A stretch of 64,000 bases of DNA, from the IMG/VR virus record IMGVR_UViG_3300031344_000004, positions 1 to 64,000 of that record; one strand, written 5' to 3'. A program made the translations under genes and the position numbers. Under the pieces are notes generated by a model that saw only the letters and a list, made by a program, of their open reading frames with translations, ran no database searches and was not told the DNA's origin. This document shows positions 1 through 6,071 of the stretch, piece after piece. The stretch comes from a virus. Each line of letters begins with the position of its first letter. Position 1 is the first letter of the stretch.

Positions 1-70
1 GGAGGAGTAGCTCAGTGTAGAGCAGTGCCTGTACCGGCACAGGTCGTAGGTTAAACTCCTGCCTCCTCCA
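1..70 (+). tRNA. tRNA, probably Tyr(GTA), shortened anticodon loop
   Basis: Acceptor GGAGGAG pairs with CTCCTCC, the D-stem is GCTC/GAGC and the T-arm is GTAGG-TTAAACT-CCTGC. The anticodon arm is 16 nt, not 17: a perfect GTGCC/GGCAC stem encloses only six bases, TGTACC. GTA follows the only T that could be U33. CCA is not encoded. The gene begins at the first base of the window. Confidence 0.75.
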
Positions 71-76
71 CGATAC

Positions 77-147
77 GGGAGAGTAGCTCAGAGAAAGAGC
101 AGTGCCCTTGCTGGCGCAGGTCGGTGGTTTAATTCCATCCTCTCCCA
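77..147 (+). tRNA. tRNA, specificity uncertain, six-base anticodon loop
   Basis: Acceptor GGGAGAG/CTCTCCC, D-stem GCTC/GAGC, T-arm GGTGG-TTTAATT-CCATC. The anticodon stem GTGCC/GGCGC closes on a six-base loop, CTTGCT. The triplet could be TGC (Ala) or GCT (Ser), depending on which base acts as position 33. It lacks the G3:U70 pair that AlaRS needs. It resembles the preceding tRNA around the anticodon stem and variable region. Confidence 0.65.
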
Positions 148-168
148 CCGTCACTTCACGTGACGCAT

Positions 169-241
169 GCCCTCGTAGCTCAGTTTGCAGAGCGCCGTCG
201 ATTTTAGACGGAGGTCGGTGGTCCGATTCCATCCGAGGGCT
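169..241 (+). tRNA. tRNA, possibly Lys(TTT), without U33
   Basis: Full cloverleaf: acceptor GCCCTCG/CGAGGGC, D-stem GCTC/GAGC, anticodon stem CCGTC/GACGG, T-arm GGTGG-TCCGATT-CCATC. The seven-base loop is GATTTTA, so position 33 is A and the formal anticodon is TTT. A canonical tRNA-Lys(TTT) lies 16 bp downstream. Confidence 0.7.
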
Positions 242-256
242 CCACATTCAACACAC

Positions 257-328
257 GGATTCAGAACTCGAGTGGCAGAGTTCCCGGCTTTTACCCGGGT
301 AGTGACGGTTCGAGCCCGTCTGGATCCA
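257..328 (+). tRNA. tRNA-Lys(TTT)
   Basis: Acceptor GGATTCA/TGGATCC, D-stem ACTC/GAGT, anticodon arm CCCGG-CTTTTAC-CCGGG, T-arm GACGG-TTCGAGC-CCGTC. Canonical U33 and TTT anticodon. Confidence 0.9.
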
Positions 329-329
329 C

Positions 330-400
330 GCAGACGAGTGACGCGGTTCACTGAAGCTTCATACGCTTCAAACGCCATGGTTCGACTCCGTGGGTCTGCA
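330..400 (+). tRNA. tRNA-Met(CAT)
   Basis: The acceptor pairs 6 of 7 positions (GCAGACG/GGTCTGC). Anticodon arm GAAGC-TTCATAC-GCTTC, T-arm CATGG-TTCGACT-CCGTG. The D-arm is irregular (GTGA/TCAC with a single linker base). It starts 2 nt after the tRNA-Lys. Elongator, initiator and lysidine-modified Ile forms cannot be told apart here. Confidence 0.8.
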
Positions 401-408
401 ACCACTTT

Positions 409-481
409 CACCCCGTAGATCAGCGGCAAGATCGCTTGCTCGACACGCAAGAGACCGTGGGTTCGAGTCCCACCGGGGTGA
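409..481 (+). tRNA. tRNA-Val(GAC) with C33
   Basis: Acceptor CACCCCG/CGGGGTG, D-stem GATC/GATC, T-arm GTGGG-TTCGAGT-CCCAC. A perfect anticodon stem CTTGC/GCAAG encloses TCGACAC, so position 33 is C instead of the near-universal U and the anticodon is GAC. Confidence 0.85.
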
Positions 482-611
482 CGACGCGAATGAGCGTCAG
501 TGTAAGTAACTAACAACAGTACACATTGATATGGGTAGGTGAAAGCCGTCTCGGCCGGGACGATGAGTAACCACAGTACCTAAGCACTTCGGTGCTGGTG
601 CAACCAAACAT
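482..611 (+). other. Structured spacer in the tRNA array
   Basis: No tRNA could be folded here. Two compact hairpins are visible: CGTCTC-GGCC-GGGACG at 547-562 and AGCAC-TTCG-GTGCT at 583-596, the latter with a UUCG tetraloop. No T-tract follows, so these are not intrinsic terminators. They may be processing or stability elements of the polycistronic tRNA transcript, or a decayed tRNA. Confidence 0.4.
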
Positions 612-688
612 GGGGCCAACAGGCGAGTCGCGCAGCAAAGCCAACATGGAAGCTGAGCGCACGGCGGGTTCGACTCCCGCTGGCTCCA
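612..688 (+). tRNA. Degenerate tRNA-Ala-like gene
   Basis: The acceptor GGGGCCA/TGGCTCC includes a G3:U70 wobble, the alanine identity pair, and the T-arm GCGGG-TTCGACT-CCCGC is intact. The middle does not fold as normal D and anticodon arms. Instead CAGC/GCTG closes a 15-base loop. Either a decayed tRNA or an unusual tRNA-like RNA. Confidence 0.5.
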
Positions 689-756
689 CGAGTGACACCT
701 ACTGGATATTGCTAGCATCAAAAGTGGTGTGACATCGGGGAGAGACCCGACAATTT

Positions 757-827
757 GGGGCGTTGATCTACCGCGATGATTCCTGACCTGCAATCAGGCC
801 GACCGGGTTGGATTCCCGGACGCTCCA
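757..827 (+). tRNA. tRNA-Ala(TGC) with C33
   Basis: The acceptor GGGGCGT/ACGCTCC carries the G3:U70 alanine identity pair. Anticodon arm CCTGA-CCTGCAA-TCAGG gives C32, C33 and anticodon TGC. T-arm CCGGG-TTGGATT-CCCGG. The D-arm is weak (ATC/GAT). Cys(GCA) is an alternative reading if the loop register shifts, but G3:U70 favours Ala. Confidence 0.75.
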
Positions 828-840
828 CTCGTTGTGAATT

Positions 841-911
841 GGTGATGTGCGCCACGGGAGGCGACTTCCCTGTCTAGGAAGCGTACGCGGGTTCGAATCC
901 CGTCATCATCG
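841..911 (+). tRNA. tRNA-Asp(GTC)
   Basis: Acceptor GGTGATG/CATCATC, D-stem CGCC/GGCG, anticodon arm CTTCC-CTGTCTA-GGAAG, T-arm GCGGG-TTCGAAT-CCCGT. Canonical loop with U33. Confidence 0.92.
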
Positions 912-912
912 C

Positions 913-987
913 AGGGGTATCATTCAGCGGCTAGGATGTCCGCCTCCAAAACGGATCACCTCGGTTCGAGTCCGAGTGCCCCTGCCA
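913..987 (+). tRNA. tRNA-Trp(CCA)
   Basis: Acceptor AGGGGTA/TGCCCCT, anticodon loop CTCCAAA on a TCCG/CGGA stem, T-arm CTCGG-TTCGAGT-CCGAG. Discriminator G is followed by an encoded CCA, the only clear one seen in this window. Confidence 0.88.
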
Positions 988-997
988 CTTTTCTCAC

Positions 998-1065
998 GTC
1001 ACTGCTTCGGCGGCCGAAGTGAACCATGGGCACATCGCGCGCACGTTCGAGTCGTGCCGGTGACA
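998..1065 (+). tRNA. Degenerate tRNA-like element
   Basis: The acceptor GTCACTG/CGGTGAC and T-arm GCACG-TTCGAGT-CGTGC are intact. The D-arm has a three-base loop (TCGG-CGG-CCGA) and the anticodon arm retains only GTG/CAC around AACCATGGG. It is only 68 nt. Probably a decayed tRNA; no anticodon is assigned. Confidence 0.45.
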
Positions 1066-1094
1066 CACATAAATAGGAACGCAGGTTATCACAC

Positions 1095-1168
1095 TGGCCA
1101 CTCGTCTAAAGGCAGGACCCCGCGCTTTGAACGCGGATGAAATGTGGGTTCGACTCCTACGTGGCCAA
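1095..1168 (+). tRNA. tRNA-Gln(TTG)
   Basis: Acceptor TGGCCAC/GTGGCCA, D-stem GTCT/GGAC, anticodon arm CCGCG-CTTTGAA-CGCGG, T-arm GTGGG-TTCGACT-CCTAC. Last tRNA of the first array. Confidence 0.9.
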
Positions 1169-1171
1169 CCA

Positions 1172-1207
1172 GTGTAACTCCCCTTCAACCCATGTTAGGG
1201 TAAGACC
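1172..1207 (+). promoter_or_regulatory. Leaderless-type promoter
   Basis: GTGTAA at 1172, 18-nt spacer, TAGGGT at 1196, six bases, ATG 1208. It follows tRNA-Gln by 3 nt. Confidence 0.7.
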
Positions 1208-1522
1208 ATGGACTCGTCTGTACCCTACCGCGTCGGCGACATCGTCTCCATGACGGGCCCTTTCGGCGCTGACAGCGGGGCATTCGACGGTATCCTGTGG
1301 CGCGTGGTCATGATCAAGGAGATCACCAAGCACGCCCACAACCTCCGCATCGAATTCTGTTGGTGCGCGACGGGCAGCTCCAGCCTCAGGCCCAAGTGGA
1401 TCGCGGCCTCACGCGTCAAGCAGCGCTTTGACTTCGTTCGGCTCGGGCAATTGCGGATGCAGCTCGATGACCTGTGTCGGCAGGCGTTGAATCGTGAAGT
1501 CGATCCCATCCCGTTCGGATGA
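1208..1522 (+). CDS. Unknown 104-aa protein with KOW/SH3-like start
   Basis: First protein gene after the tRNA array. The N-terminus (residues 6-16, YRVGDIVSMTG) resembles the opening strand of KOW/SH3-like barrels and recalls the KPGD family found further along, although the rest is not obviously related. No membrane segment. The start is fixed by the promoter hexamer six bases upstream; there is no Shine-Dalgarno sequence. Function unknown. Confidence 0.7.
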   Translation: MDSSVPYRVGDIVSMTGPFGADSGAFDGILWRVVMIKEITKHAHNLRIEFCWCATGSSSLRPKWIAASRVKQRFDFVRLGQLRMQLDDLCRQALNREVDPIPFG

Positions 1523-1690
1523 AAGCCTGTGCCCTTGACCACGTTCAGGAGTGAACTCGTGGGTCGGAAGGTGGGTAACTACCTGCACGTGGGTTGGTTA
1601 TCCTAGGGCGGTCTGTGGGTGGTCAGGAATTACACTCGGGGTGTAACTCACGTCCTGAAGTCCGTGAGGACTGAAGCAATTTGGTAGCAG
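1523..1690 (+). other. Noncoding region with competing hairpins
   Basis: There is no ORF in 1523-1725. It holds a dyad element (1628-1648) and mutually exclusive helices: CTCACG 1647-1652 can pair with CGTGAG 1663-1668, while AGTCC 1659-1663 pairs with GGACT 1668-1672 around a GUGA (GNRA) tetraloop. The second fold resembles hammerhead stem II, but the flanking CUGAUGA and GAAA core is incomplete. Confidence 0.4.
1628..1648 (+). promoter_or_regulatory. Dyad element, copy 1
   Basis: Imperfect inverted repeat AATTACACTCGGGG followed by TGTAACT, 41 bp upstream of the GTGCAA of the next promoter. Related copies lie at 9677, 11221 and 22300. Candidate operator. Confidence 0.5.
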
Positions 1691-1725
1691 TGCAAGTCAC
1701 CCCATGACCGTGGTAGGATTAGATC
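1690..1725 (+). promoter_or_regulatory. Leaderless-type promoter
   Basis: GTGCAA at 1690, 18-nt spacer ending TGG, TAGGAT at 1714, six bases (TAGATC), ATG 1726. Confidence 0.75.
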
Positions 1726-1974
1726 ATGGCAATCAAAGCACTCAAGTACAAGCGCGAAATCCGCAAGCCCAACGGCATGACCATCGTTCACAACGGCTGG
1801 TGCACCACGCTGCCAGACTCCGCAGAGGAGATGCGTCAGCTCATCAGGCAGGGGCCCAACAGTGGGGGCAACGTCTTCTGCCGTGGGACGGGTGACGACT
1901 ACATCCTCAACAATCCGTGTGTCGTCAGGTACTACCTTGACGGAAAGTTCGTCAGGGCATTCACCTGCAAGTGA
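1726..1974 (+). CDS. Unknown 82-aa protein
   Basis: Basic N-terminus (MAIKALKYKREIRKP), two cysteines, no membrane segment and no recognised motif. Own leaderless-type promoter; monocistronic, because the next gene has its own promoter 2 nt after the stop. Function unknown. Confidence 0.7.
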   Translation: MAIKALKYKREIRKPNGMTIVHNGWCTTLPDSAEEMRQLIRQGPNSGGNVFCRGTGDDYILNNPCVVRYYLDGKFVRAFTCK

Positions 1975-1976
1975 CG

Positions 1977-2012
1977 GTGTAAGTCGCTGTCGATTCCTGA
2001 TAGGATCAGATC
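1977..2012 (+). promoter_or_regulatory. Leaderless-type promoter
   Basis: GTGTAA at 1977, 18-nt spacer, TAGGAT at 2001, six bases, ATG 2013. Confidence 0.75.
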
Positions 2013-2222
2013 ATGATCACCGTCAACCGAGATAAGCTCAAGAGCCTGCTGTACACGCCCCCTCCCGCTCCCGTGGGCTTCAATAGGCCACCGCCGAGCT
2101 ACAAGGGTTACGGAGCGTGGCTCGACTACAAGTCGGAGTTGCAGGACGCAGTCGATGAGCTGCTCGAGCAAGGCCTGACCGAGCAAGAAGCCGCGCGGGC
2201 CTGCAACCAGCTGTTGTCGTAG
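2013..2222 (+). CDS. Unknown 69-aa protein
   Basis: Proline-rich patch (residues 14-28) followed by an acidic helix ending QEAARACNQLLS. No recognised domain. The start is set by the six-base distance from TAGGAT. Function unknown. Confidence 0.7.
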   Translation: MITVNRDKLKSLLYTPPPAPVGFNRPPPSYKGYGAWLDYKSELQDAVDELLEQGLTEQEAARACNQLLS

Positions 2223-2226
2223 ACGA

Positions 2227-2262
2227 GTGCAAGTCTTCACCCGTTCGTGGTACAGTTAGATC
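2227..2262 (+). promoter_or_regulatory. Leaderless-type promoter
   Basis: GTGCAA at 2227, 18-nt spacer ending TGG, TACAGT at 2251, TAGATC, ATG 2263. With TACAGT there is no AGGA, so the conserved block is not a Shine-Dalgarno sequence. Confidence 0.75.
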
Positions 2263-2415
2263 ATGGTGAAGTTCAACGTCACGGTGATCGATCGCGGTGA
2301 ACAACGCATCGTCGAGGTCATGACGGCCAAGACGGAAGCAATTGTCCGTCGGTCGTTCCGTCGCCTGCAGAAGCAGCACGGCCGCGAGAACGCGGTGCTC
2401 GTTGGCCCAGTGTAA
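2263..2415 (+). CDS. Unknown 50-aa basic protein
   Basis: Short ORF (MVKFNVTVIDRGEQR at the start, Arg-rich middle RRSFRRLQKQHGR). It is supported by a leaderless-type promoter six bases upstream. Its TAA stop (2413-2415) forms part of the GTGTAA element of the next promoter. Possibly nucleic-acid binding from its charge; function unknown. Confidence 0.65.
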   Translation: MVKFNVTVIDRGEQRIVEVMTAKTEAIVRRSFRRLQKQHGRENAVLVGPV

Positions 2416-2445
2416 GTTCCACTTCGATCCTGGTACAGTTAGATC
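2410..2445 (+). promoter_or_regulatory. Leaderless-type promoter
   Basis: GTGTAA at 2410 overlaps the upstream stop codon; 18-nt spacer, TACAGT at 2434, TAGATC, ATG 2446. Confidence 0.75.
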
Positions 2446-2841
2446 ATGGCCACCAAGCGAACCCCAAAGCGGTCCCCTCTAGTTCAAGCGGCTCTCACCC
2501 ACCTCAAGACGACGGCCGACTACAAGGACGGCATCCCGAGGAGCTACATGCGCGGTGATGCCGAGAGCGGCGCCACCGAGTACGCCCTGCTCGCCTACGT
2601 CGAGGAGTTGGAGAAGCGTCCCAAGAAGGCGACGAAGAAGGCGACCTCACCTGACCTTCGTGATGCAGTCATCACCCGCATGCGAGACATGCTCCGTGAG
2701 GTGCAGGCGCTCCACTTTCACCGGCCCGACGCCGACGCGATGCAGTTCTGTGTAGGTTGTGGCGGTAACCCAAACCACACGCCACAACACGATGATGACT
2801 GCATCGTCGTCCGCCTTGCCCACCTCCTCGATGAGGTCTGA
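2446..2841 (+). CDS. Unknown 131-aa protein with Cys/His cluster
   Basis: Basic N-terminus (MATKRTPKRSP), Lys-rich linker around residues 58-67, then a C-terminal pattern CVGCGGNPNHTPQHDDDC (residues 102-119) that could bind one zinc. No known fold recognised. Own leaderless-type promoter. Function unknown. Confidence 0.7.
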   Translation: MATKRTPKRSPLVQAALTHLKTTADYKDGIPRSYMRGDAESGATEYALLAYVEELEKRPKKATKKATSPDLRDAVITRMRDMLREVQALHFHRPDADAMQFCVGCGGNPNHTPQHDDDCIVVRLAHLLDEV

Positions 2842-2867
2842 AAGCCGACGCTTGCAGAGGTCTAACG

Positions 2868-2897
2868 GTGCAAGGTCACTGACGATCGTGGTACAGT
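2868..2897 (+). promoter_or_regulatory. Promoter of the same class, with leader
   Basis: GTGCAA at 2868, 18-nt spacer ending TGG, TACAGT at 2892. The start codon is not six bases away; the transcript would carry a leader of about 14 nt containing AGAGG. Confidence 0.6.
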
Positions 2898-2917
2898 TGT
2901 TCTAGAGGTTGACTCCG

Positions 2918-3169
2918 GTGCCCGAAGAAGAATTCACCAGCCATCGTTGTCCCACCTGCGGGGGTGTCAGTCACCCGGCATCGGGGTGTGCTTACACGCC
3001 CACCTTCATAGTCTGCGGCCCTTGCACTCGCGAGGCGTGGAAATGGATCATCGAGATGACGGCATCGAAAGGTCGTCGCAAGGGCCGCCCGGCCTTCTAC
3101 GACCATGTCAACCGCATCAGCGCACCCATCGAAGTGAACGTTGAAGAAGCAGAGGTGCCACATGAATGA
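2918..3169 (+). CDS. Small zinc-finger-like protein, 83 aa
   Basis: Cysteines in CPTCGG, a single C, and CGPC suggest a two-pair zinc knuckle in the first 40 residues, followed by a basic stretch (KGRRKGR). A GTG start at 2918 is preferred because AGAGG lies 9 nt upstream; TTG 2909 is the alternative. First gene of an overlapping run to 4253 (8-nt overlap with the next). Function unknown. Confidence 0.6.
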   Translation: MPEEEFTSHRCPTCGGVSHPASGCAYTPTFIVCGPCTREAWKWIIEMTASKGRRKGRPAFYDHVNRISAPIEVNVEEAEVPHE

Positions 3170-3461
3170 GCGACCTGCAGAGTGCTACGTGCCCGTCGTT
3201 GAGGGCGAACGTTGGTACTACGCTACGTACAACGTCGAGCTGGCATACCCGGCAGTGTTCTTCTACTTCTCGGAGTGTTCAACGGGTCACAATTTCACTA
3301 TGAAGATGTCGATGACGTCGGCGGGTGAGATCGAGGTCGAGAAAGACCACGGGTGCGGCAATGAGTGCGGCTGCTCCACGATCTGCACCTACGTCCCCGT
3401 CGCCATCATGGCAGAATTCATGCGTCAGCACGGCTACACGATCGAAAAGAACGCACCATGA
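3162..3461 (+). CDS. Unknown 99-aa cysteine-rich protein
   Basis: Contains a Cys cluster CGNECGCSTIC (residues about 66-76). ATG 3162 is favoured because GAGG sits 6 nt upstream; longer readings begin inside the previous gene. The stop overlaps the next start by 4 nt, so the genes are translationally coupled. Function unknown. Confidence 0.65.
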   Translation: MNERPAECYVPVVEGERWYYATYNVELAYPAVFFYFSECSTGHNFTMKMSMTSAGEIEVEKDHGCGNECGCSTICTYVPVAIMAEFMRQHGYTIEKNAP

Positions 3462-3730
3462 AGCCCGGCGACCTGATCGAGTGGTATTACTCAACGCCTA
3501 GCCTCAAGAGCATGCCAGTCGTCAAGCATGAAAGCATGTGGTCGACCGTGACGGAGAGGTGGGTGCCGATCGATGGGGTCTACACGCTAGTTAGCATCGC
3601 CGATGACATCATGACGTGGTTTCACCCTAGCAAAGGTTTGGTGTCCGCGCGGACATATGACCATGAGTCAAGAGGCGTCTCCATCACACGAGGCTTCGTC
3701 AGGCCGCGGGTCTGTGATGTCACTTCGTGA
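3458..3730 (+). CDS. KPGD family small protein (subgroup A), 90 aa
   Basis: Begins MKPGDLIEWYY and carries the W-S-x-V-x-x-x-W-V core followed by a SIADDIMTWF strand, shared with the genes at 3727, 3990, 12865 and 25703. Short beta-strand pattern suggests an SH3/KOW-like barrel (inference). Most divergent of subgroup A. It overlaps both neighbours by 4 nt. Function unknown. Confidence 0.75.
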   Translation: MKPGDLIEWYYSTPSLKSMPVVKHESMWSTVTERWVPIDGVYTLVSIADDIMTWFHPSKGLVSARTYDHESRGVSITRGFVRPRVCDVTS

Positions 3731-3993
3731 AACCCGGCGATCTCATCGAGTGGGTGTACACGTCTGACAACAATGTCGTTGTCACGAATGAAGAGATATG
3801 GTCGTCGGTGATGAAGGAGTACGTCCTCATCGGCGGCGCTCACTTGCTAGTCTCTCATCGCGATGGAATTCTGTCGTGGCTACCCCTGGGTGTACGTCAC
3901 GCGCGATTGCTCTACGCTAGCGACTTTCTAGCGACATGCGGGGGCCGCATGTCGCGGCACCTCGGTTGCTTCGCTCACGCGAGGATGATATGA
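3727..3993 (+). CDS. KPGD family small protein (subgroup A), 88 aa
   Basis: GTG start in the GTGA overlap with the previous stop. MKPGDLIEWVYT, then IWSSVMKEYVLIGGAHLL, then DGILSWLPLG. Its 3' end (3964-3990) is an early copy of the 28-bp repeat that ends most subgroup A genes, but read here in a different frame. Tandem duplicate of the flanking genes. Confidence 0.75.
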   Translation: MKPGDLIEWVYTSDNNVVVTNEEIWSSVMKEYVLIGGAHLLVSHRDGILSWLPLGVRHARLLYASDFLATCGGRMSRHLGCFAHARMI

Positions 3994-4314
3994 AACCCGG
4001 CGACCTGATCGAGTGGGTGTACACGGATGATGGTTCCCCCGCCGTGCCACGTGAGGAGTTGTGGTCATCGATCGAGAAACGTTGGGTGCTGGTCGGAGGC
4101 GCCCACCTGCTGATAGCACTAGCCGACGGGATATTGACGTGGTTGCCTCTGCACGCATCCCATAAGGGGTTGCTCCACGCGCGCGAGGATGATACGATGA
4201 GCAACGACAACGGCCGCGCCTCGGGGGCGGTTGCTCCACGCGCGCGAGGATGATACGGCTGCCGCTCTCAAATTTCACGCGAATGGCAGGGTTGCTCCAC
4301 GCGCTCGAGGATGG
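3964..4314 (+). repeat. 28-bp repeat cluster, GGTTGCTCC...GATGATAC
   Basis: Copies begin at 3964 (diverged), 4168, 4229 and 4290 (diverged); the last three are spaced about 61 bp. Further copies occur at 13061, 25881 and 25945. The centre TCCACGCGCGCGAGGA is nearly self-complementary. The first copy in each cluster encodes the KPGD tail GLLHAREDDT; later copies are out of frame or noncoding. Confidence 0.65.
3990..4253 (+). CDS. KPGD family small protein (subgroup A), 87 aa
   Basis: MKPGDLIEWVYTDDG, LWSSIEKRWVLVGGAHLLIA, ADGILTWLPL, then GLLHAREDDT encoded by the 28-bp repeat at 4168-4195. Reading continues through a second repeat copy in another frame (ending APRARG), so the last 17 residues may be a read-on rather than part of the fold. 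ATG overlaps the previous stop. Confidence 0.75.
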   Translation: MKPGDLIEWVYTDDGSPAVPREELWSSIEKRWVLVGGAHLLIALADGILTWLPLHASHKGLLHAREDDTMSNDNGRASGAVAPRARG

Positions 4315-4358
4315 CGCGCCAACCTGACTGAGTGTCGTTTCACGACGCCGCAGGCGGA

Positions 4359-4388
4359 GTGTAAGGTACCCTGCAACTGGCATAGGAT
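4359..4388 (+). promoter_or_regulatory. Promoter of the same class, with leader
   Basis: GTGTAA at 4359, 18-nt spacer, TAGGAT at 4383. ATG 4411 lies 22 nt further on with AAGGAG between, so this copy drives a conventional leadered mRNA. Confidence 0.65.
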
Positions 4389-4410
4389 CTAATTCAAGGA
4401 GTCACATCTC

Positions 4411-4590
4411 ATGGCGACGATCAACATCAGTGACAAGCAGTTGGACACGTTGAAAGCGGTGCTCAACGCCAGTGATGACCTGTGTAGTTGTGTCATCGCT
4501 AGTGACATCGGGTCGATGAAGCGCGCTCTAACGCTGGCCGGCGCACTGTCCGAACTCAAACGCCAGGGTTTCCTCAAAGACGTGAAGTGA
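4411..4590 (+). CDS. Unknown 59-aa protein
   Basis: ATG preceded by AAGGAG at about 10 nt spacing and a promoter of the common class. Helical pattern with the short motif CSCVIAS in the middle. No recognised domain. Function unknown. Confidence 0.65.
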   Translation: MATINISDKQLDTLKAVLNASDDLCSCVIASDIGSMKRALTLAGALSELKRQGFLKDVK

Positions 4591-4711
4591 GCCACAAGAC
4601 CTGTACACCGCCCACTGGGTGGTTACATTGGTCTTAATTGGTTGGGCCGTCGGCACAACAGCTTCAATTACCCATCATGGGTCACAGTGTCACAACAAGG
4701 ACGAGGTCATA

Positions 4712-5095
4712 GTGCAGAAGAGCCAGAAGAATTCTCGGTTCACAGCATCTAGTGGTGTACGTACGCGGCAGCAAGTCATTTCCCAACCCGAGGTCGTCAG
4801 CGCAGACGTCCTTGGTACCATGCTCGATGAAGATCTCATCGTGCGCCTTCGAGTGCTCGATGAAGCGTGTCGGACGGCGACGTCGTCGGGCATTGACACT
4901 CGACCGTGGGAAGAGGAGATTGCCTACGTCAAGCGTGAGCAGCACCTCCGGCGCGCGCGCCGTGAACAGCACTTGATCTACGCTCGCAAGATCGAGCAGG
5001 AGTTCAACGATTCCGAGCGCGGGTTGCCTGCGGGTGACTTTGACAACTCGGCATTCGTCTACGCGGCATCGGGCGGTCGTCCGAGGTGGAACTGA
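4712..5095 (+). CDS. Unknown 127-aa charged helical protein
   Basis: Start uncertain: the frame is open from GTG 4619, but the plausible start is GTG 4712 (MQKSQKNSRF), which lies beyond a possible -10 (TTACAT near 4622). The rest is Arg/Glu-rich and predicted helical (YVKREQHLRRARREQHL). Its TGA overlaps the ATG of the sigma factor, so the two are probably coupled. It could be a partner or regulator of that sigma factor; there is no direct evidence. Confidence 0.6.
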   Translation: MQKSQKNSRFTASSGVRTRQQVISQPEVVSADVLGTMLDEDLIVRLRVLDEACRTATSSGIDTRPWEEEIAYVKREQHLRRARREQHLIYARKIEQEFNDSERGLPAGDFDNSAFVYAASGGRPRWN

Positions 5096-5931
5096 TGACG
5101 ATCGAAAATCGTACTGCGCACAACGTCGTCGGCACTTACCTCGACAACCTACAACACTTTTCACAGCTCAAACACCCGGAGCTCGTGGAGCTGTTCAAGT
5201 CCTACGAAGTCGGTTGCACCCGCGATGAGACGGGTGAGGTCACCGATCGTACTCCCGAGGCCTTCAAGCTGCGCAACAAGATCTTGGAGTGCAACCTGCG
5301 ACTGGTGGTGTCGATCGCCAAGCAGTACCGAGGTCACAACCTACCGATCGAAGACCTCATTCAAGAAGGCAACATCGGCCTGATGAAGGCAGTCGATCGG
5401 TTCAAGTGGGAGAAGGGCTTTCGCTTCTCGACCTACGCCACGTGGTGGATCAAGCAGGCCATTGGTCAGCACGTCCTCAAGCGCAAGCGGATGATTCGCT
5501 TGCCCGCTCACGCGGCGACGGTGCAGCGCAAGATGTTGCAGGCGGCCGAAGAGTACCGTGAAAGCAACAATTGCGAGCCCACGACTGAGGAGCTGATGGG
5601 CCTGACCGGCGCCAGCGCGACGGTGATGAAGGCGACGATTCACTCGGGTCGTGGCACCATTTCGTTGCAGCAACCCCTGTCGTCGAGCGGCGAAGGCGAC
5701 ACTCTCGAGGACAAGGTCGAAGACGATCGCCCGGGCTCGAATCCATTCGAGAACGTGGCCGAGAAGCAATTGCTCGAGATCACCAAGATGGTGCTCGGTG
5801 AGCTGTCGGCCAAGGAGGCGGCGATCCTTCGCCTGCGCTTCGGCCTCGTCGAGGACGCGACTGATGACCAGTCGTATCCCATCACCGAGGAAGAGGCACG
5901 CCAAGTCATGGCGGGGAAAGGCCTGACATGA
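5095..5931 (+). CDS. RNA polymerase sigma-70 family factor lacking the region 4.2 recognition helix
   Basis: 278 aa. Region 2 is clear: NLRLVVSIAKQYRG (67-80), DLIQEGNIGLMKAVDRF (87-103), FSTYATWWIKQAI (111-123), then RLPAH and region 3 (135-200) with the SLQQPL linker. Region 4.1 follows (ELSAKEAAILRLRFGL, about 236-251). The protein stops at residue 278 (EEEARQVMAGKGLT), just where the second helix of the region 4.2 helix-turn-helix should come. It would direct host RNA polymerase to phage promoters, probably by -10 recognition. ATG 5095 (TGATG overlap, GAGG upstream) is preferred over GTG 5086. Confidence 0.9.
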   Translation: MTIENRTAHNVVGTYLDNLQHFSQLKHPELVELFKSYEVGCTRDETGEVTDRTPEAFKLRNKILECNLRLVVSIAKQYRGHNLPIEDLIQEGNIGLMKAVDRFKWEKGFRFSTYATWWIKQAIGQHVLKRKRMIRLPAHAATVQRKMLQAAEEYRESNNCEPTTEELMGLTGASATVMKATIHSGRGTISLQQPLSSSGEGDTLEDKVEDDRPGSNPFENVAEKQLLEITKMVLGELSAKEAAILRLRFGLVEDATDDQSYPITEEEARQVMAGKGLT

Positions 5932-6071
5932 TCAGGTGGATTGCACTCACTGTCGTCGCCGGCGCCGGCGCTGCTTTCGCGGCAGGTTGCTGGTGTGGTT
6001 GGCAGACAACGCTACGGGTCATCGATAGTGTCGAGCGACGAACGAGGCGCATGCCAGATGCAAGCGCTTGA
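5928..6071 (+). CDS. Small lipoprotein-like or membrane protein, 47 aa
   Basis: ATG in the ATGA overlap with the sigma-factor stop. Hydrophobic start (MIRWIALTVVAGAGAAFAAGC) resembling a signal peptide with lipobox AAGC, then a short Arg-rich tail. It overlaps the next, also membrane-anchored, gene by 14 nt in another frame. A two-component spanin is conceivable from this architecture, but the order and lengths fit poorly. Function unknown. Confidence 0.5.
   Translation: MIRWIALTVVAGAGAAFAAGCWCGWQTTLRVIDSVERRTRRMPDASA

Noticed and set aside
151-1140. Long ORFs across the first tRNA array, on both strands
   Set aside because: They run through folded tRNA genes, repeat tRNA-encoded peptide strings (such as GGTRTHG-like) and lack initiation signals.
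1653-1676. An active hammerhead ribozyme
   Set aside because: The CUGAUGA core is shortened to CUGA-A and GAAA is altered, so the catalytic core is not intact; only the hairpin and alternative pairing are reported.
4168-4314. A CRISPR array
   Set aside because: The repeat units are few, diverged, partly coding and scattered across the genome with no cas genes, so they do not form a repeat-spacer array.
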